Part shown: piece by piece, positions 16,111 through 25,231 of the stretch
Numbering within the stretch: position 1 is the first letter of the stretch
Layout: every line of letters begins with the position of its first letter
Assembly (NCBI RefSeq): GCF_001517085.1
Contig: NZ_LRAC01000132.1
Coordinates: forward strand, 23,644-87,643
Reading direction: 5' to 3'
Length of the DNA stretch: 64,000 nucleotides
From: Paenibacillus sp. DMB5
GTDB lineage: Bacteria; Bacillota; Bacilli; Paenibacillales; Paenibacillaceae
Notes under the pieces: model-generated
Databases searched by the model: none
What the model saw: only the letters and a program-made list of their open reading frames with translations
Told to the model about the DNA's origin: nothing
Program-made: the position numbers and the translations under genes

Positions 16111-17394
16111 TTAATTGGCCAAATCAAGGGGACCCGGTACAGGTACTTTGCGACTGATGCGTGCACCCAGCTTCTGAAACAGCAGCTCGATGCCGTCATA
16201 CCCGCGGTCGATGTGGTGCGCCTGCTCAACAATAGTAGTTCCCTGTGCTGCGAGACCGGCGATCACCAGGGCGGCTCCGGCCCGCAGGTCCGTTGCTTCC
16301 ACTGTTGCCCCGTATAATCTCTGGACACCGCGGATAAATGCGCGGTTCAGGTCTGTGGAGATATCCGCACCCATCCGGGCCATCTCCTCCACATGCTTGA
16401 AGCGGCCCTCGAATACCGTCTCTTTAATGACACTGAAACCGTCGGCCAGCGACAGCAGTACCATCACCTGAGACTGCAGATCCGTCGGAAAGGAGGGATA
16501 CGGCGATGTCACAATCCGCTCTACCGCACGCGGACGCCCCATACAGCTGACATTAATTATATCATTGCAGACTGTAATTTGAACACCTGCCCGCCTCAGC
16601 ACATGAATGAGCGAGGTCAAATGTCCTGCATTGGTGTGGGTCAGTGTGACACTTCCGCGTGTTGCAGCAGCGGCAATCATGACCGTGCCGGCAACGATCC
16701 GGTCAGGGATGACCTCATACGTACAGGGATAGAGCTTCTCGACACCCCGGATAGTGATGGTATCGGTGCCAGCGCCGATTATCTGGGCGCCCATCGCATT
16801 CAGGAAATTCTGCAAATCCTGGATTTCCGGCTCTCTGGCCGCACCTGATATCGTAGTCGTGCCCTCAGCCATTGCCGCCGCCATCATAATATTCTCTGTG
16901 GCACCGACACTGGGATAATCAAGATGAATGTCGCTCCCTGTCAGCCTGCCGGCCCGGCAGGAAATCCTCCCGCTAGTCTCCTCAATCTCAGCCCCCAGCA
17001 GCTTGAGGCCCTGCAGGTGAAGGTCAATCTTGCGCTCCCCGATCGCACAGCCGCCCGGCTGATAGATCGTCACCTCACCAAATCTGGCCAATAAGGGTCC
17101 CATTAAAAAAATGGAAGACCGCATCTGCCGCATTAAATCCTCCGGAACATGGGAAGTGCTTAAGGTTGACGTATCCATTGTTACCGTTTCTTCCTCATGC
17201 ACAGCCCTGCAGCCCAGCCGTCCCAAAATGTTCAGCATAGTCTCGATGTCCAGCAGCTTCGGCACATTATGCAGTGAGTGAACTCCTTCGGCCAGCAGGC
17301 TTGCCGCCAGGATTGGCAGAGCCGCATTTTTTGCTCCATGGATACGTATGGTGCCTGACAGGGGACTTCCACCCTCAATCACCAATTTGTCCAA
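16111..17394 (-). CDS. murA: UDP-N-acetylglucosamine 1-carboxyvinyltransferase MurA
   Basis: Adds enolpyruvate from PEP to UDP-GlcNAc, the first committed step of peptidoglycan synthesis and the target of fosfomycin. The active-site Lys22 is in HGAKNAALPILAASLL. The PEP-reactive cysteine is in YQPGGCAIGERKIDLHL (about 117). I start at a TTG (17394, MDKLVIEGG), because GGAGGTGA lies 5 bases before it; the open frame runs 43 codons further up without a site. Length 427 is typical. Confidence 0.97.
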   Translation of the reverse strand: MDKLVIEGGSPLSGTIRIHGAKNAALPILAASLLAEGVHSLHNVPKLLDIETMLNILGRLGCRAVHEEETVTMDTSTLSTSHVPEDLMRQMRSSIFLMGPLLARFGEVTIYQPGGCAIGERKIDLHLQGLKLLGAEIEETSGRISCRAGRLTGSDIHLDYPSVGATENIMMAAAMAEGTTTISGAAREPEIQDLQNFLNAMGAQIIGAGTDTITIRGVEKLYPCTYEVIPDRIVAGTVMIAAAATRGSVTLTHTNAGHLTSLIHVLRRAGVQITVCNDIINVSCMGRPRAVERIVTSPYPSFPTDLQSQVMVLLSLADGFSVIKETVFEGRFKHVEEMARMGADISTDLNRAFIRGVQRLYGATVEATDLRAGAALVIAGLAAQGTTIVEQAHHIDRGYDGIELLFQKLGARISRKVPVPGPLDLAN

Positions 17395-17615
17395 TGTATC
17401 ACCTCCGAGATTACCGCTCACCCACAACCGGCTTCTCCCGACCAAAACCTGTGAAACGCCCCTGGTACAAGAGTATACGCGTAGGCATCTCACCCTGCGG
17501 GAAGAACCATGGGTGATTGTCACGATTATAGGATTATCCTATGTTCGTAACCCCGGGTGTGTGACAGCAGGAGAATAAGAGCGGCTCTAGAGCAGCGGCC
17601 TGCCGGCAGCCTAAC

Positions 17616-18731
17616 CTATTTCTTCCGTTTGGCGGCAAGCCGCCGCAGTTCGCTGACGACCAGCGCAGCGGAATCCCGTTTGCCCAGACGTCTGGACGAT
17701 TCCGCCATGCTGCTCCGCAGTGACTCTGCCCCGATGATCCGCTGAACGGCTTCATGCAGCGCCTTGCCGGTCAAATCCTTCTCCAGCAGTACAACTGCCG
17801 CTCCTTCACGTTCCAGCTGCCTTGCATTCGCTTCCTGGTGATTGTTCGTCACATTAGGGGACGGAATGAGGACGGAGGGAATACCCAAAGCCGTAATCTC
17901 GGCCAAAAAGGAGGCGCCCGCCCGGTTCACAATCAGCGAGGTACAGGCCAGCACCTCGGGCATATTGTGGACATAAGGGAGCACATGCAGCCAGCTTGGC
18001 TCTCCCCCGAGCTTTTGACGCAGGGCCTTGCGGGTTTCTTCAAAGTAAGACTCGCCTGTAACATAAACATAATGAACTCCATTACCCTTACCCACAAACG
18101 GTACCATCTCAATCATTGCCCGGTTAATCGCCTTGGCTCCGCCGCTGCCGCCGACCACAAGCACAACCGTACTTCCTTCAGGTATGCCAAGGGACGCATA
18201 ACCGCGCTGCGGGCTTGCAGCTGTGACCGTTGTAGCTCTTGGATTACCGGTATAGATGACGTTTTTGCCGCCCGGAAAAGCGGATTCTGTGCCTTCAAAG
18301 CTTACGGCTACCGTATCGGCATAACGGCTCAGAAATTTATTAGTCAGTCCGGGAATCGCATTCTGTTCATGGATAAGCGTCGGAATCCCGAGACGGGAGG
18401 CCGCGTATACTACAGGGCCGCATACATACCCTCCTGTGCCGATAACGACATCAGGCTTGAACTCGCGCAGCATTTCCTTGGAGGCCTTAACCCCCTTCAG
18501 AAAACGCATAATCGTCTTTACATTGTCCATGGAAATCTTCCGGCGGAAGCCGGTAATATCAATAGCTTTAAAGGGAAGATTCTCCTGGGGAACGAGCCTG
18601 CTCTCCAGACCGCGTTTGCCGCCGATATAGAGAAATGCCGCTCCTCCCTCTTCCGCTTCAAGCTGTCTGGCGACAGCAACGGCGGGATAAATATGCCCCC
18701 CCGTGCCACCGCCGCTTAATACGATACGCAT
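17616..18731 (-). CDS. murG: UDP-GlcNAc: lipid I GlcNAc transferase MurG
   Basis: Peripheral membrane glycosyltransferase that converts lipid I to lipid II. The N-terminal loop RIVLSGGGTGGHIYPAVAVA and the second-domain loop VVLVVGGSGGAKAINRAM (about 187) bind donor and acceptor; HEQNAIPGLTNK is also characteristic. I use the ATG at 18731, behind GAGGTG; the GTG 9 bases upstream lies inside that site. It follows ftsW by 5 bases. About 220 bases separate it from murA, with no gene between. Confidence 0.97.
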   Translation of the reverse strand: MRIVLSGGGTGGHIYPAVAVARQLEAEEGGAAFLYIGGKRGLESRLVPQENLPFKAIDITGFRRKISMDNVKTIMRFLKGVKASKEMLREFKPDVVIGTGGYVCGPVVYAASRLGIPTLIHEQNAIPGLTNKFLSRYADTVAVSFEGTESAFPGGKNVIYTGNPRATTVTAASPQRGYASLGIPEGSTVVLVVGGSGGAKAINRAMIEMVPFVGKGNGVHYVYVTGESYFEETRKALRQKLGGEPSWLHVLPYVHNMPEVLACTSLIVNRAGASFLAEITALGIPSVLIPSPNVTNNHQEANARQLEREGAAVVLLEKDLTGKALHEAVQRIIGAESLRSSMAESSRRLGKRDSAALVVSELRRLAAKRKK

Positions 18732-18736
18732 CTCTT

Positions 18737-19834
18737 TCACCTCGCATAACGGGATAGATTCAGTAAAATGCCGAGTGCCGTGAGCATCAGGGTCAGTGAA
18801 GATCCCCCGTAACTGATCAGCGGAAGGGTAATACCGGTTACCGGCATCATTCCGATAACCACACCAATGTTAATGATGACCTGGACAGCGACCATACTGA
18901 CAATTCCTACCGCCAGATAGCTGCCGAACCGGTCAGGCAGGCTCATCGCCACCTTCATTCCCCGCCAGATCAGAATCAGGAAGAGGATCAGCACCGCGAT
19001 TCCCCCGATGAAACCCAGCTCCTCAGTAAGTATGGAAAAAATAAAATCAGTCTGCGGCTCCGGCACATAGCTGTATTTCTGCCGGCTCATCCCCAGCCCG
19101 AGACCGCCCAGCCCTCCGGGGCCAATCGCATAAAGGGACTGGATAATCTGATATCCGGCGCCAAGCGGATCGGACCAGGGATCAAGAAAGGCTGTAATCC
19201 GCTTCAGCCGGTAAGGTGCAGCGGCAATCAGCCCGGCAAAGCCGAGCACCCCCAGCCCCCCGAGCGAGAGCAGGTGCTTCATCCGGGCGCCTGCCGTGAA
19301 GACCATCATAAGCGCCGCACCGAACATTACGGTGCCTGTGCCGAGGTCCGGCTGGAGCATAATCAGCGCGAACGCCGAGCCGATCAGGGCGAGCGGCGGC
19401 AGCAGCCCGCGCGTGAAGGAGGAGATGTCATAATCATCCTTGCCCAGCCAGTTGGCCAGGAACAGAATCATCCCCATCTTCATAAACTCGGAGGGCTGAA
19501 TGCCGAAGCTGCTGATCCCCAGCCAGCTCCGAGCACCGCCGCGGACTACCCCGATGCCCGGAATTAGAACCAGGACAAGCAGGATGAAGCAGAGGATCAG
19601 TGCAGGCCGTGCAAACTTCTTCAGAATCAGATAATCCGTGTTGGCGGTTACGAACATTGCACCAAGGCCAAGTCCGGCGAACAGCAGCTGTCTTTTGACA
19701 AAATAAAACGAATCGCCATAATTGCGGAAGCCCAGGACAGATCCGGCGCTGTAAACCATCACCATGCCGATGACCAGCAGGGCAAGTATGGGGATCAGCA
19801 GCCAGATGTCAGGCGCATGACGCGATTTGTTCAT
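18737..19834 (-). CDS. ftsW: SEDS-family peptidoglycan polymerase FtsW/SpoVE
   Basis: Multi-pass membrane glycosyltransferase that polymerises lipid II at the septum or spore cortex together with a class B PBP. About ten hydrophobic helices span the 365 residues. SEDS signatures include GVVRGGARSWLGISSFGIQPSE (about 105-125, written here as a family block), LVLILQPDLGT-like IMLQPDLGTGTVMF, and the C-terminal TGITLPLISYGGSS. Location between murD and murG matches B. subtilis spoVE, so either name could apply. The ATG at 19834 follows GAGGTG. Confidence 0.94.
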   Translation of the reverse strand: MNKSRHAPDIWLLIPILALLVIGMVMVYSAGSVLGFRNYGDSFYFVKRQLLFAGLGLGAMFVTANTDYLILKKFARPALILCFILLVLVLIPGIGVVRGGARSWLGISSFGIQPSEFMKMGMILFLANWLGKDDYDISSFTRGLLPPLALIGSAFALIMLQPDLGTGTVMFGAALMMVFTAGARMKHLLSLGGLGVLGFAGLIAAAPYRLKRITAFLDPWSDPLGAGYQIIQSLYAIGPGGLGGLGLGMSRQKYSYVPEPQTDFIFSILTEELGFIGGIAVLILFLILIWRGMKVAMSLPDRFGSYLAVGIVSMVAVQVIINIGVVIGMMPVTGITLPLISYGGSSLTLMLTALGILLNLSRYAR

Positions 19835-19883
19835 CAGGAGCACACCTCTTGCATCCGTAGTAGGGGCTTATCCACCCCCCTAC

Positions 19884-21302
19884 TTAAAGGTTATGCACCG
19901 CCTCTTTAAAAATACGCCCGCGCTCCTCATAGGATGTAAACATATCCCAGCTGGCGCATGCAGGAGATAAGAGAACGACCTCTCCCGGTTCTGCAAGAGC
20001 GGAAGCCTCCCGCACAGCCTGCTGCAGCACGGCGGCGGCACTCTCCCCATTATCGACGGAGATGATATGCTTTACTCCTGCCATTGCGGCAACCTTCGCC
20101 AGCTTGTCCCGGGTCTCACCCAGGACCACGATACCTTTCAGGCCGCCTAGGACAGGCAGCAGCTCCATATAATCGGAGCCGCGGTCAAGACCTCCGGCAA
20201 TCAGCACCAGCGGCTGCTTGAAGGAGCCCAGCGCCATGGTTGTCGCTTTGGAATTGGTAGCTTTGGAATTGTTATAGTAGGCAGTACCCGCCTTCTCTGC
20301 CACATACTCCAGCCGGTGCTCAACACCGCGGAACGATGCCAGCACGCCGCCAAGCACAGCAGGATCTGCCCCTGCGGAAATGGCAATGCCGCAGGCTGCC
20401 AGCGCGTTCTCTACATTGAAGCGGCCGGGCAGGCCGATTGAGCTGACCTTGGCTATCTCGGTTTCACTCTCACTGTAATCGCGGTAAACGATCACCCGTT
20501 CCAGATCATCCTCTGTATCCGGCACATAAGAAGGCCGGACGAATATTCCCTGGACCAGCTCCTCGGTCATCGAGAAGGGCAGAATGCCTGCCTTGATATA
20601 AGGAACAAGCTCACGGCAGACCGGATCATCCCAGTTCAGCACCGCAGTGTCTTCGGGCTTCTGGTTGGCAAAGAGCTTCGCTTTGGAGGCCACATAGTCC
20701 TCCATGCCGCCGTGATAGTCGAGATGGGTCTCCGCCACGTTCAGCAGCGCGCCCACCTTCGGGCGGAATGTCTCCGTCCCTTTAAGCTGGAAGCTGCTCA
20801 GCTCTACTACCATCCAGTTATCGTCGCGCGCCTCTTGCGCAGCCTGAGATAGCGGTGTGCCGATATTTCCGGCGACAATCGGGTTCATACCGGCAGCGTC
20901 CAGCATTTTGCCTACCCAGGTTGTTGTTGTCGTCTTGCCGTTGGAGCCAGTAATGCCGATCATCGGCGCCGCACAGATACGGTAAGCCACCTCCACCTCG
21001 GTTACAATTTCGATACCGAGCTCCAGTGCCTTTTGTACCGGGGGCACGGAATACGGGATTCCCGGATTCTTCACCACAAGGCTTACGCCTTCGTGAATCA
21101 GGCCGTCCGGATGCCCTCCGCATATAACAGAAATTCCCAAAGATTCCAGTTCGGAAGCTTCGGGACTTTGCTCTCTTTCCTTTTTATCGTTGACCGTGAC
21201 AACCGCTCCACGTTCATGCAGTACTTTGGCCACCTGGACTCCGCTTTTTGCGAGCCCCAGGACGACCACCTCCCTGCCTTTGTATTCATCTGGATGCTTC
21301 AT
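19884..21302 (-). CDS. murD: UDP-MurNAc-L-alanine: D-glutamate ligase MurD
   Basis: ATP-dependent cytosolic ligase adding D-Glu to UDP-MurNAc-L-Ala. The Rossmann-like N-domain reads VVVLGLAKSGVQVAKVL. The ATP loop is GITGSNGKTTTTTWVG (about 115-130). The YYNNSKATNSKAT block (about 320) and a C-terminal LSPACASWDMF motif are family hallmarks. Length 472 is normal. It starts 3 bases past the restored mraY stop, consistent with coupling. Confidence 0.97.
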   Translation of the reverse strand: MKHPDEYKGREVVVLGLAKSGVQVAKVLHERGAVVTVNDKKEREQSPEASELESLGISVICGGHPDGLIHEGVSLVVKNPGIPYSVPPVQKALELGIEIVTEVEVAYRICAAPMIGITGSNGKTTTTTWVGKMLDAAGMNPIVAGNIGTPLSQAAQEARDDNWMVVELSSFQLKGTETFRPKVGALLNVAETHLDYHGGMEDYVASKAKLFANQKPEDTAVLNWDDPVCRELVPYIKAGILPFSMTEELVQGIFVRPSYVPDTEDDLERVIVYRDYSESETEIAKVSSIGLPGRFNVENALAACGIAISAGADPAVLGGVLASFRGVEHRLEYVAEKAGTAYYNNSKATNSKATTMALGSFKQPLVLIAGGLDRGSDYMELLPVLGGLKGIVVLGETRDKLAKVAAMAGVKHIISVDNGESAAAVLQQAVREASALAEPGEVVLLSPACASWDMFTSYEERGRIFKEAVHNL

Positions 21303-21305
21303 TCC

Positions 21306-22270
21306 TTACAACCCCTTGCTCAAGATTAGTCCTACAGCCGCAAGCAGCAGGCTTACCGCCCAGAAAGTCGTAACAACACGCCACTCCGACCAGCCTCCAA
21401 GCTCAAAATGATGATGGATCGGGCTCATGCGGAAGATGCGCTTGCGCGTGTTTTGAAAGATGCCACCTGCAGCACGACGGACAGCATTTCAATTACGAAT
21501 ACACCGCCGATCACCACAAAGAGCAGCTCGCTTTTAGTCACAATGGCAATAGCCCCGATGGCGCCGCCAATCCCGAAGGAACCGAAATCCCCCATAAATA
21601 CTTTGGCCGGATGGGCATTAAACACCAGAAACCCGAGCACTGCGCCGATCATTGCAGCCGCACATACCCCAGCGGCAATTGAGGTTGCCTGCATGGCGAC
21701 AACTGCAAAGGCGGCAAGGGCAATTGCACTGACTCCGGACAAAAGTCCGTCAACTCCATCCGTGAAGTTTACGGCATTGGTGACCGCCATCATCATGATG
21801 ACGATAAACGGATAATAGAACCAGGCGCCCCAGTCAAAGCTGATGTCCGTGCCCGGTATGCTGATTCCGGTATTGTGGCCGGCATTGAACAGCAGGATGC
21901 TCAGCACTATGCCTACCAGAAGCTGGCCCGCCAGCTTTTGGCGTGCCGTAAGCCCCAGGGAGCGTTTAAAGGCAATTTTGATGTAGTCATCGAGGAACCC
22001 GATCAGCCCGTAGCCAAGCGTAGCCACCAAAAGAACATAAAAATCCGAATTCACTACAGAAAACTTTAAGAAGGATAGCGTGAACGCCACCATAATGATA
22101 ATACCGCCCATAGTCGGTGTTCCCGCTTTTTTCAAATGGGATTGCGGTCCGTCGTCCCGTACCTGCTGTCCGAATTTCATTCTGCGCAGCAGCGGAATGA
22201 ATAGCGGAGCGGCAATGACCGCAAGGATAAAGGATACAGCAATAGTCAGCAGCAGAAGTTGATAATCCAT
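21306..22270 (-). pseudogene. mraY: Phospho-MurNAc-pentapeptide transferase MraY, apparent 1-nt frameshift near C-terminus
   Basis: Integral membrane enzyme that makes lipid I. The N-terminal 270 residues are intact: MKFGQQVRDDGPQSHLKKAGTPTMGG-type start (split here), the FLDDYIK motif (about 95), and VNFTDGVDGL (about 170). After SFKTR the frame goes to ASASSA and a stop at 21425. Inserting one G at about 21445-21449 restores KRIFRMSPIHHHFELGGWSE and a normal end at 21306, giving 321 residues. The HHHFE catalytic motif is lost without repair. The gene is essential in bacteria, so sequence error is more likely than a true mutation. The ATG at 22270 follows GGAGGGGG. Confidence 0.93.
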
Positions 22271-22290
22271 GGGTACACCCCCTCCAGTAT

Positions 22291-23696
22291 TTATGTCTGT
22301 TTAAAATGTTCGTTAAGGCTGTTCAGCGCCTCTTCCAGGCGCATGCCTCTTGACGCTTTGAACAGCACGATGTCCTTGGAGCTGCATTTGCTGTTCAGGG
22401 CAGCAGACAGCTCTGCCTTATCAGTAAAGGCCGATACCCGCTCAGGCCCGAAGCTTTTGACTGCGGCTTCAGCCAAAAAGGCTGATAGCGGTCCATAAGT
22501 AAAGACCAGATCCGTCAACGCCGGATCCAGATATTCGCCGATTTCCCGGTGGAAATCGCTTCATTAGGCCCAAGTTCCAGCATGTCCCCCAGCACAGCAA
22601 CCCGTTTGCCGTCTGTTTTCATAGACTGGAGCACATCAATAGCAGCCTTCATGGAGGTAGGACTGGCATTATAGGCGTCGTTCAGCAGCGTCAGTCCGGA
22701 GGCCGTTACGATCACTTCGATCCGCATGCCGGTCAGCTTGAGCCGTTTCAGCCCTTCTTCAATATTCGCCTCGCTAACCCCGTAATGCCGGGCAACCGCA
22801 AATGCAGCCAGTGCATTACTGACATTGTGGCGGCCCGGAAGCGGCAGTGTAAAAGCACGCTCCTCAGCAAGGTAGACGGTTGTAAACGTCATTCCCCCGA
22901 TATGCGTCATCATCCCTGTCGGATAAACATCGTTATCGGCAGCAAAACCGAAACGCACAGATTTCATACCTTCTTGCGCTTGGAAAGCAGTTTCTGCCAT
23001 AACTTCGGCGAGCAGCGGTTCATCGCCGTTATAGATAAGCAGTCCGCCAGGCTTTAATCCTTCAGCAATTTCCAGCTTGGCCCGGGCAATTTCTTTGCGG
23101 GAGCCCAGCTGCAGCAGATGCGATTCCCCTATATTTGTAATAACCGCAACGTCGGGAGCGGCAAGCGAAGCCAGCAGAGCAATTTCTCCCCGCGAGCTCA
23201 TGCCCATCTCGAGTACGGCTATCTCGGTATCCTCGCTCATGGAAAGCACTGTAAGCGGCAGCCCGATATGGTTGTTGAAGTTTCCCTGAGTTTTATGAAC
23301 CTTGTATTGTCCCTCCAGCAGGGAGGTAACGATATCCTTGGTTGTCGTTTTGCCGTTACTGCCCGTTATACCCACAACCTGCGCGCCTGTTTCGCTTAAA
23401 TAAGCGGCAGCCAGTCTCTGCAAGGCAGCCAGTGTATCCTCAACCAGAATGACCGCGCCTTCCGGTGCAGCATCCTTATCCCGCTGCCAGAGTGTGGCGC
23501 CAGCCCCGGCAGTGAGTGCCGCCGCACTGTAATCATGCCCGTCAAAATTGTCTCCAGTAAGCGGGACAAACAGGCAGCCTGATGTGATTTTGCGGGAGTC
23601 GGTAATGACTCCCGCTATCTCCAATTCCGGATCTGCAGCAGAACCTAATGTTCCTCCGCACATGTCAGCGATTTTTTGCAGCGTTCTTGTAATCAA
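22291..23696 (-). pseudogene. murF: UDP-MurNAc-tripeptide: D-Ala-D-Ala ligase MurF, apparent 1-nt frameshift
   Basis: Cytosolic ATP-dependent ligase that completes the pentapeptide precursor. The ATP loop VGITGSNGKTTTKDIV (about 107), the EMGMSSRGEI motif (about 165) and LLNDAYNASPTSMKAA (about 340) are intact. After DMLELGPNEA (about 380) the frame fails and stops at 22515. Adding one T in the run at 22553-22555 (plus-strand AAA) restores FHREIGEYLDPALTDLVF and the rest of domain 3 to 22291, a 468-residue protein. It starts with TTG overlapping the murE stop (TTGA). Likely a sequence error because the gene is normally essential. Confidence 0.93.
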
Positions 23697-25180
23697 TAGC
23701 TTCGGCCCCTTATAACTTCTTTGGCGACAAGGCGGTCATCGAAATCATGAACCACTCCGCCGATCAGCTGGTAGGTCTCATGACCTTTCCCCGCAATCAA
23801 TACTACATCGCCGGGGCTTGCCATTTCAATAGCATTTCTGATCGCCTCCCGGCGGTCCGGAATCATCTCATAACGCTCCTGCGGAACCCCGTCTTCCTTG
23901 AGGCCGGCTTCAATATCCTGCAGAATCAGCAGGGGTTCCTCTGTCCGCGGGTTATCCGATGTCACGAATACATGGTCGCTGTATTTCGCGGCAATTTTGC
24001 CCATAAGCGGGCGTTTTGTCTTATCCCGGTCCCCGCCGCATCCGAACACGGTCAGCACCCTGCCGCCGGCGAACTCGCAAACGGCCTTCAGCACATTCTC
24101 CAGTCCATCCGGTGTATGCGCATAGTCAACAATAACAGCAAAATCCTGCCCTGCATCAACTGATTCCACACGACCGGCCACCCCTGCCACCGACTCCAGA
24201 CTTGCTTTAATCTCTTCCAGCGGGATATCTTCGAGCAGTGCGGCGGTTATCGCAGCCAGGGCGTTATATACATTGAATTTGCCGACCATGCGCAGCGAAA
24301 TATCAGCCTCTCCCTTAAACGTATCCACATGGAAAAATGTTCCTTTTGCTGTAATCGATATTTGCGATGCCCTGACGTTGGCGTTATTATCAATGCCGTA
24401 TGTAATCACTTCCGCTGCAGTCTGGGCGGCAAAATAAGCGCTCGCTTCATCATCGGCATTCAGCACTGCGTACTTACGCTCTTCTTTCCAGGGTGAAATG
24501 ACGTTGCCCAGACGGGAGAAGAACAGCCCTTTGGCCGCACGGTACTCCTCCATCGTATGATGGTAATCCAGATGATCCTGGGTCAGGTTTGTAAAAATCG
24601 CTGTGCGGTAGTCCGTGCCTTTTACCCGCCCCTGCTCAAGCGCATGGGAGGATACTTCCATGACACAGCATTCCACACCTTTCAGCGCCATGTCGTTCAG
24701 TGTACGCTGCAGCTCAAGAGACTCCTGCGTCGTGCCGGAAGCCGGATAGGTCTGGCCGTCATATTGGAGCTGGATCGTGCCGATAAGTCCGGTTTTCAGC
24801 CCGTGATCGGACATAATCCGCTCAATGAGATAGGTGGTCGTTGTTTTGCCGTTCGTTCCGGTCACGCCGATCATTTTCATACGGCTGCTCGGTGAACCGA
24901 AGAAGGCATTTCCGAGTACGGACATGGCAAACCGGCAGTCATCGACGATCAGCTGCGGCAGATCCAGATCCAGCTTCCGTTCAACTACCAGCGCTGCAGC
25001 GCCTCCGGCTGCCGCCTGGGGTGCATAATCGTGGCCGTCCACCGTAAAACCAGGCAGACAGATAAACAAATCGCCGGGCTTAACCTTCCGGGAATCTGTC
25101 TGTAGATTTACAATCTCGGTTTCCCCGTCTCCATACAGGCGCGAAGCCGCAAGACAAGAAGATAATTCTTTTAATTTCAT
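23693..25180 (-). CDS. murE: UDP-MurNAc-dipeptide: meso-diaminopimelate ligase MurE
   Basis: Adds the third stem-peptide residue. The substrate-selecting motif DNPRTEEP (about 410) is the meso-DAP type, so the wall should be A2pm-based. The ATP loop is GVTGTNGKTTTTYLIE (about 108). The conserved VMEVSSHALEQGRV and DHLDYHHTMEEY blocks follow. I start at the ATG at 25180 (MKLKELSS), behind GAGGG; the frame runs 7 codons higher without support. Length 495 is typical. The stop overlaps the murF start. Confidence 0.97.
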   Translation of the reverse strand: MKLKELSSCLAASRLYGDGETEIVNLQTDSRKVKPGDLFICLPGFTVDGHDYAPQAAAGGAAALVVERKLDLDLPQLIVDDCRFAMSVLGNAFFGSPSSRMKMIGVTGTNGKTTTTYLIERIMSDHGLKTGLIGTIQLQYDGQTYPASGTTQESLELQRTLNDMALKGVECCVMEVSSHALEQGRVKGTDYRTAIFTNLTQDHLDYHHTMEEYRAAKGLFFSRLGNVISPWKEERKYAVLNADDEASAYFAAQTAAEVITYGIDNNANVRASQISITAKGTFFHVDTFKGEADISLRMVGKFNVYNALAAITAALLEDIPLEEIKASLESVAGVAGRVESVDAGQDFAVIVDYAHTPDGLENVLKAVCEFAGGRVLTVFGCGGDRDKTKRPLMGKIAAKYSDHVFVTSDNPRTEEPLLILQDIEAGLKEDGVPQERYEMIPDRREAIRNAIEMASPGDVVLIAGKGHETYQLIGGVVHDFDDRLVAKEVIRGRSY

Positions 25181-25231
25181 AACTAATCCCTCACTCTGCA
25201 ATTTCGGATAAGAAGACTGGCCCTACCTCTA

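Noticed and set aside
16047..16232. Extended divIB open frame of 313 codons
   Set aside because: The extra 62 codons overlap the end of murA and its hairpin and have no start site; GGAG lies before the ATG at 16046.
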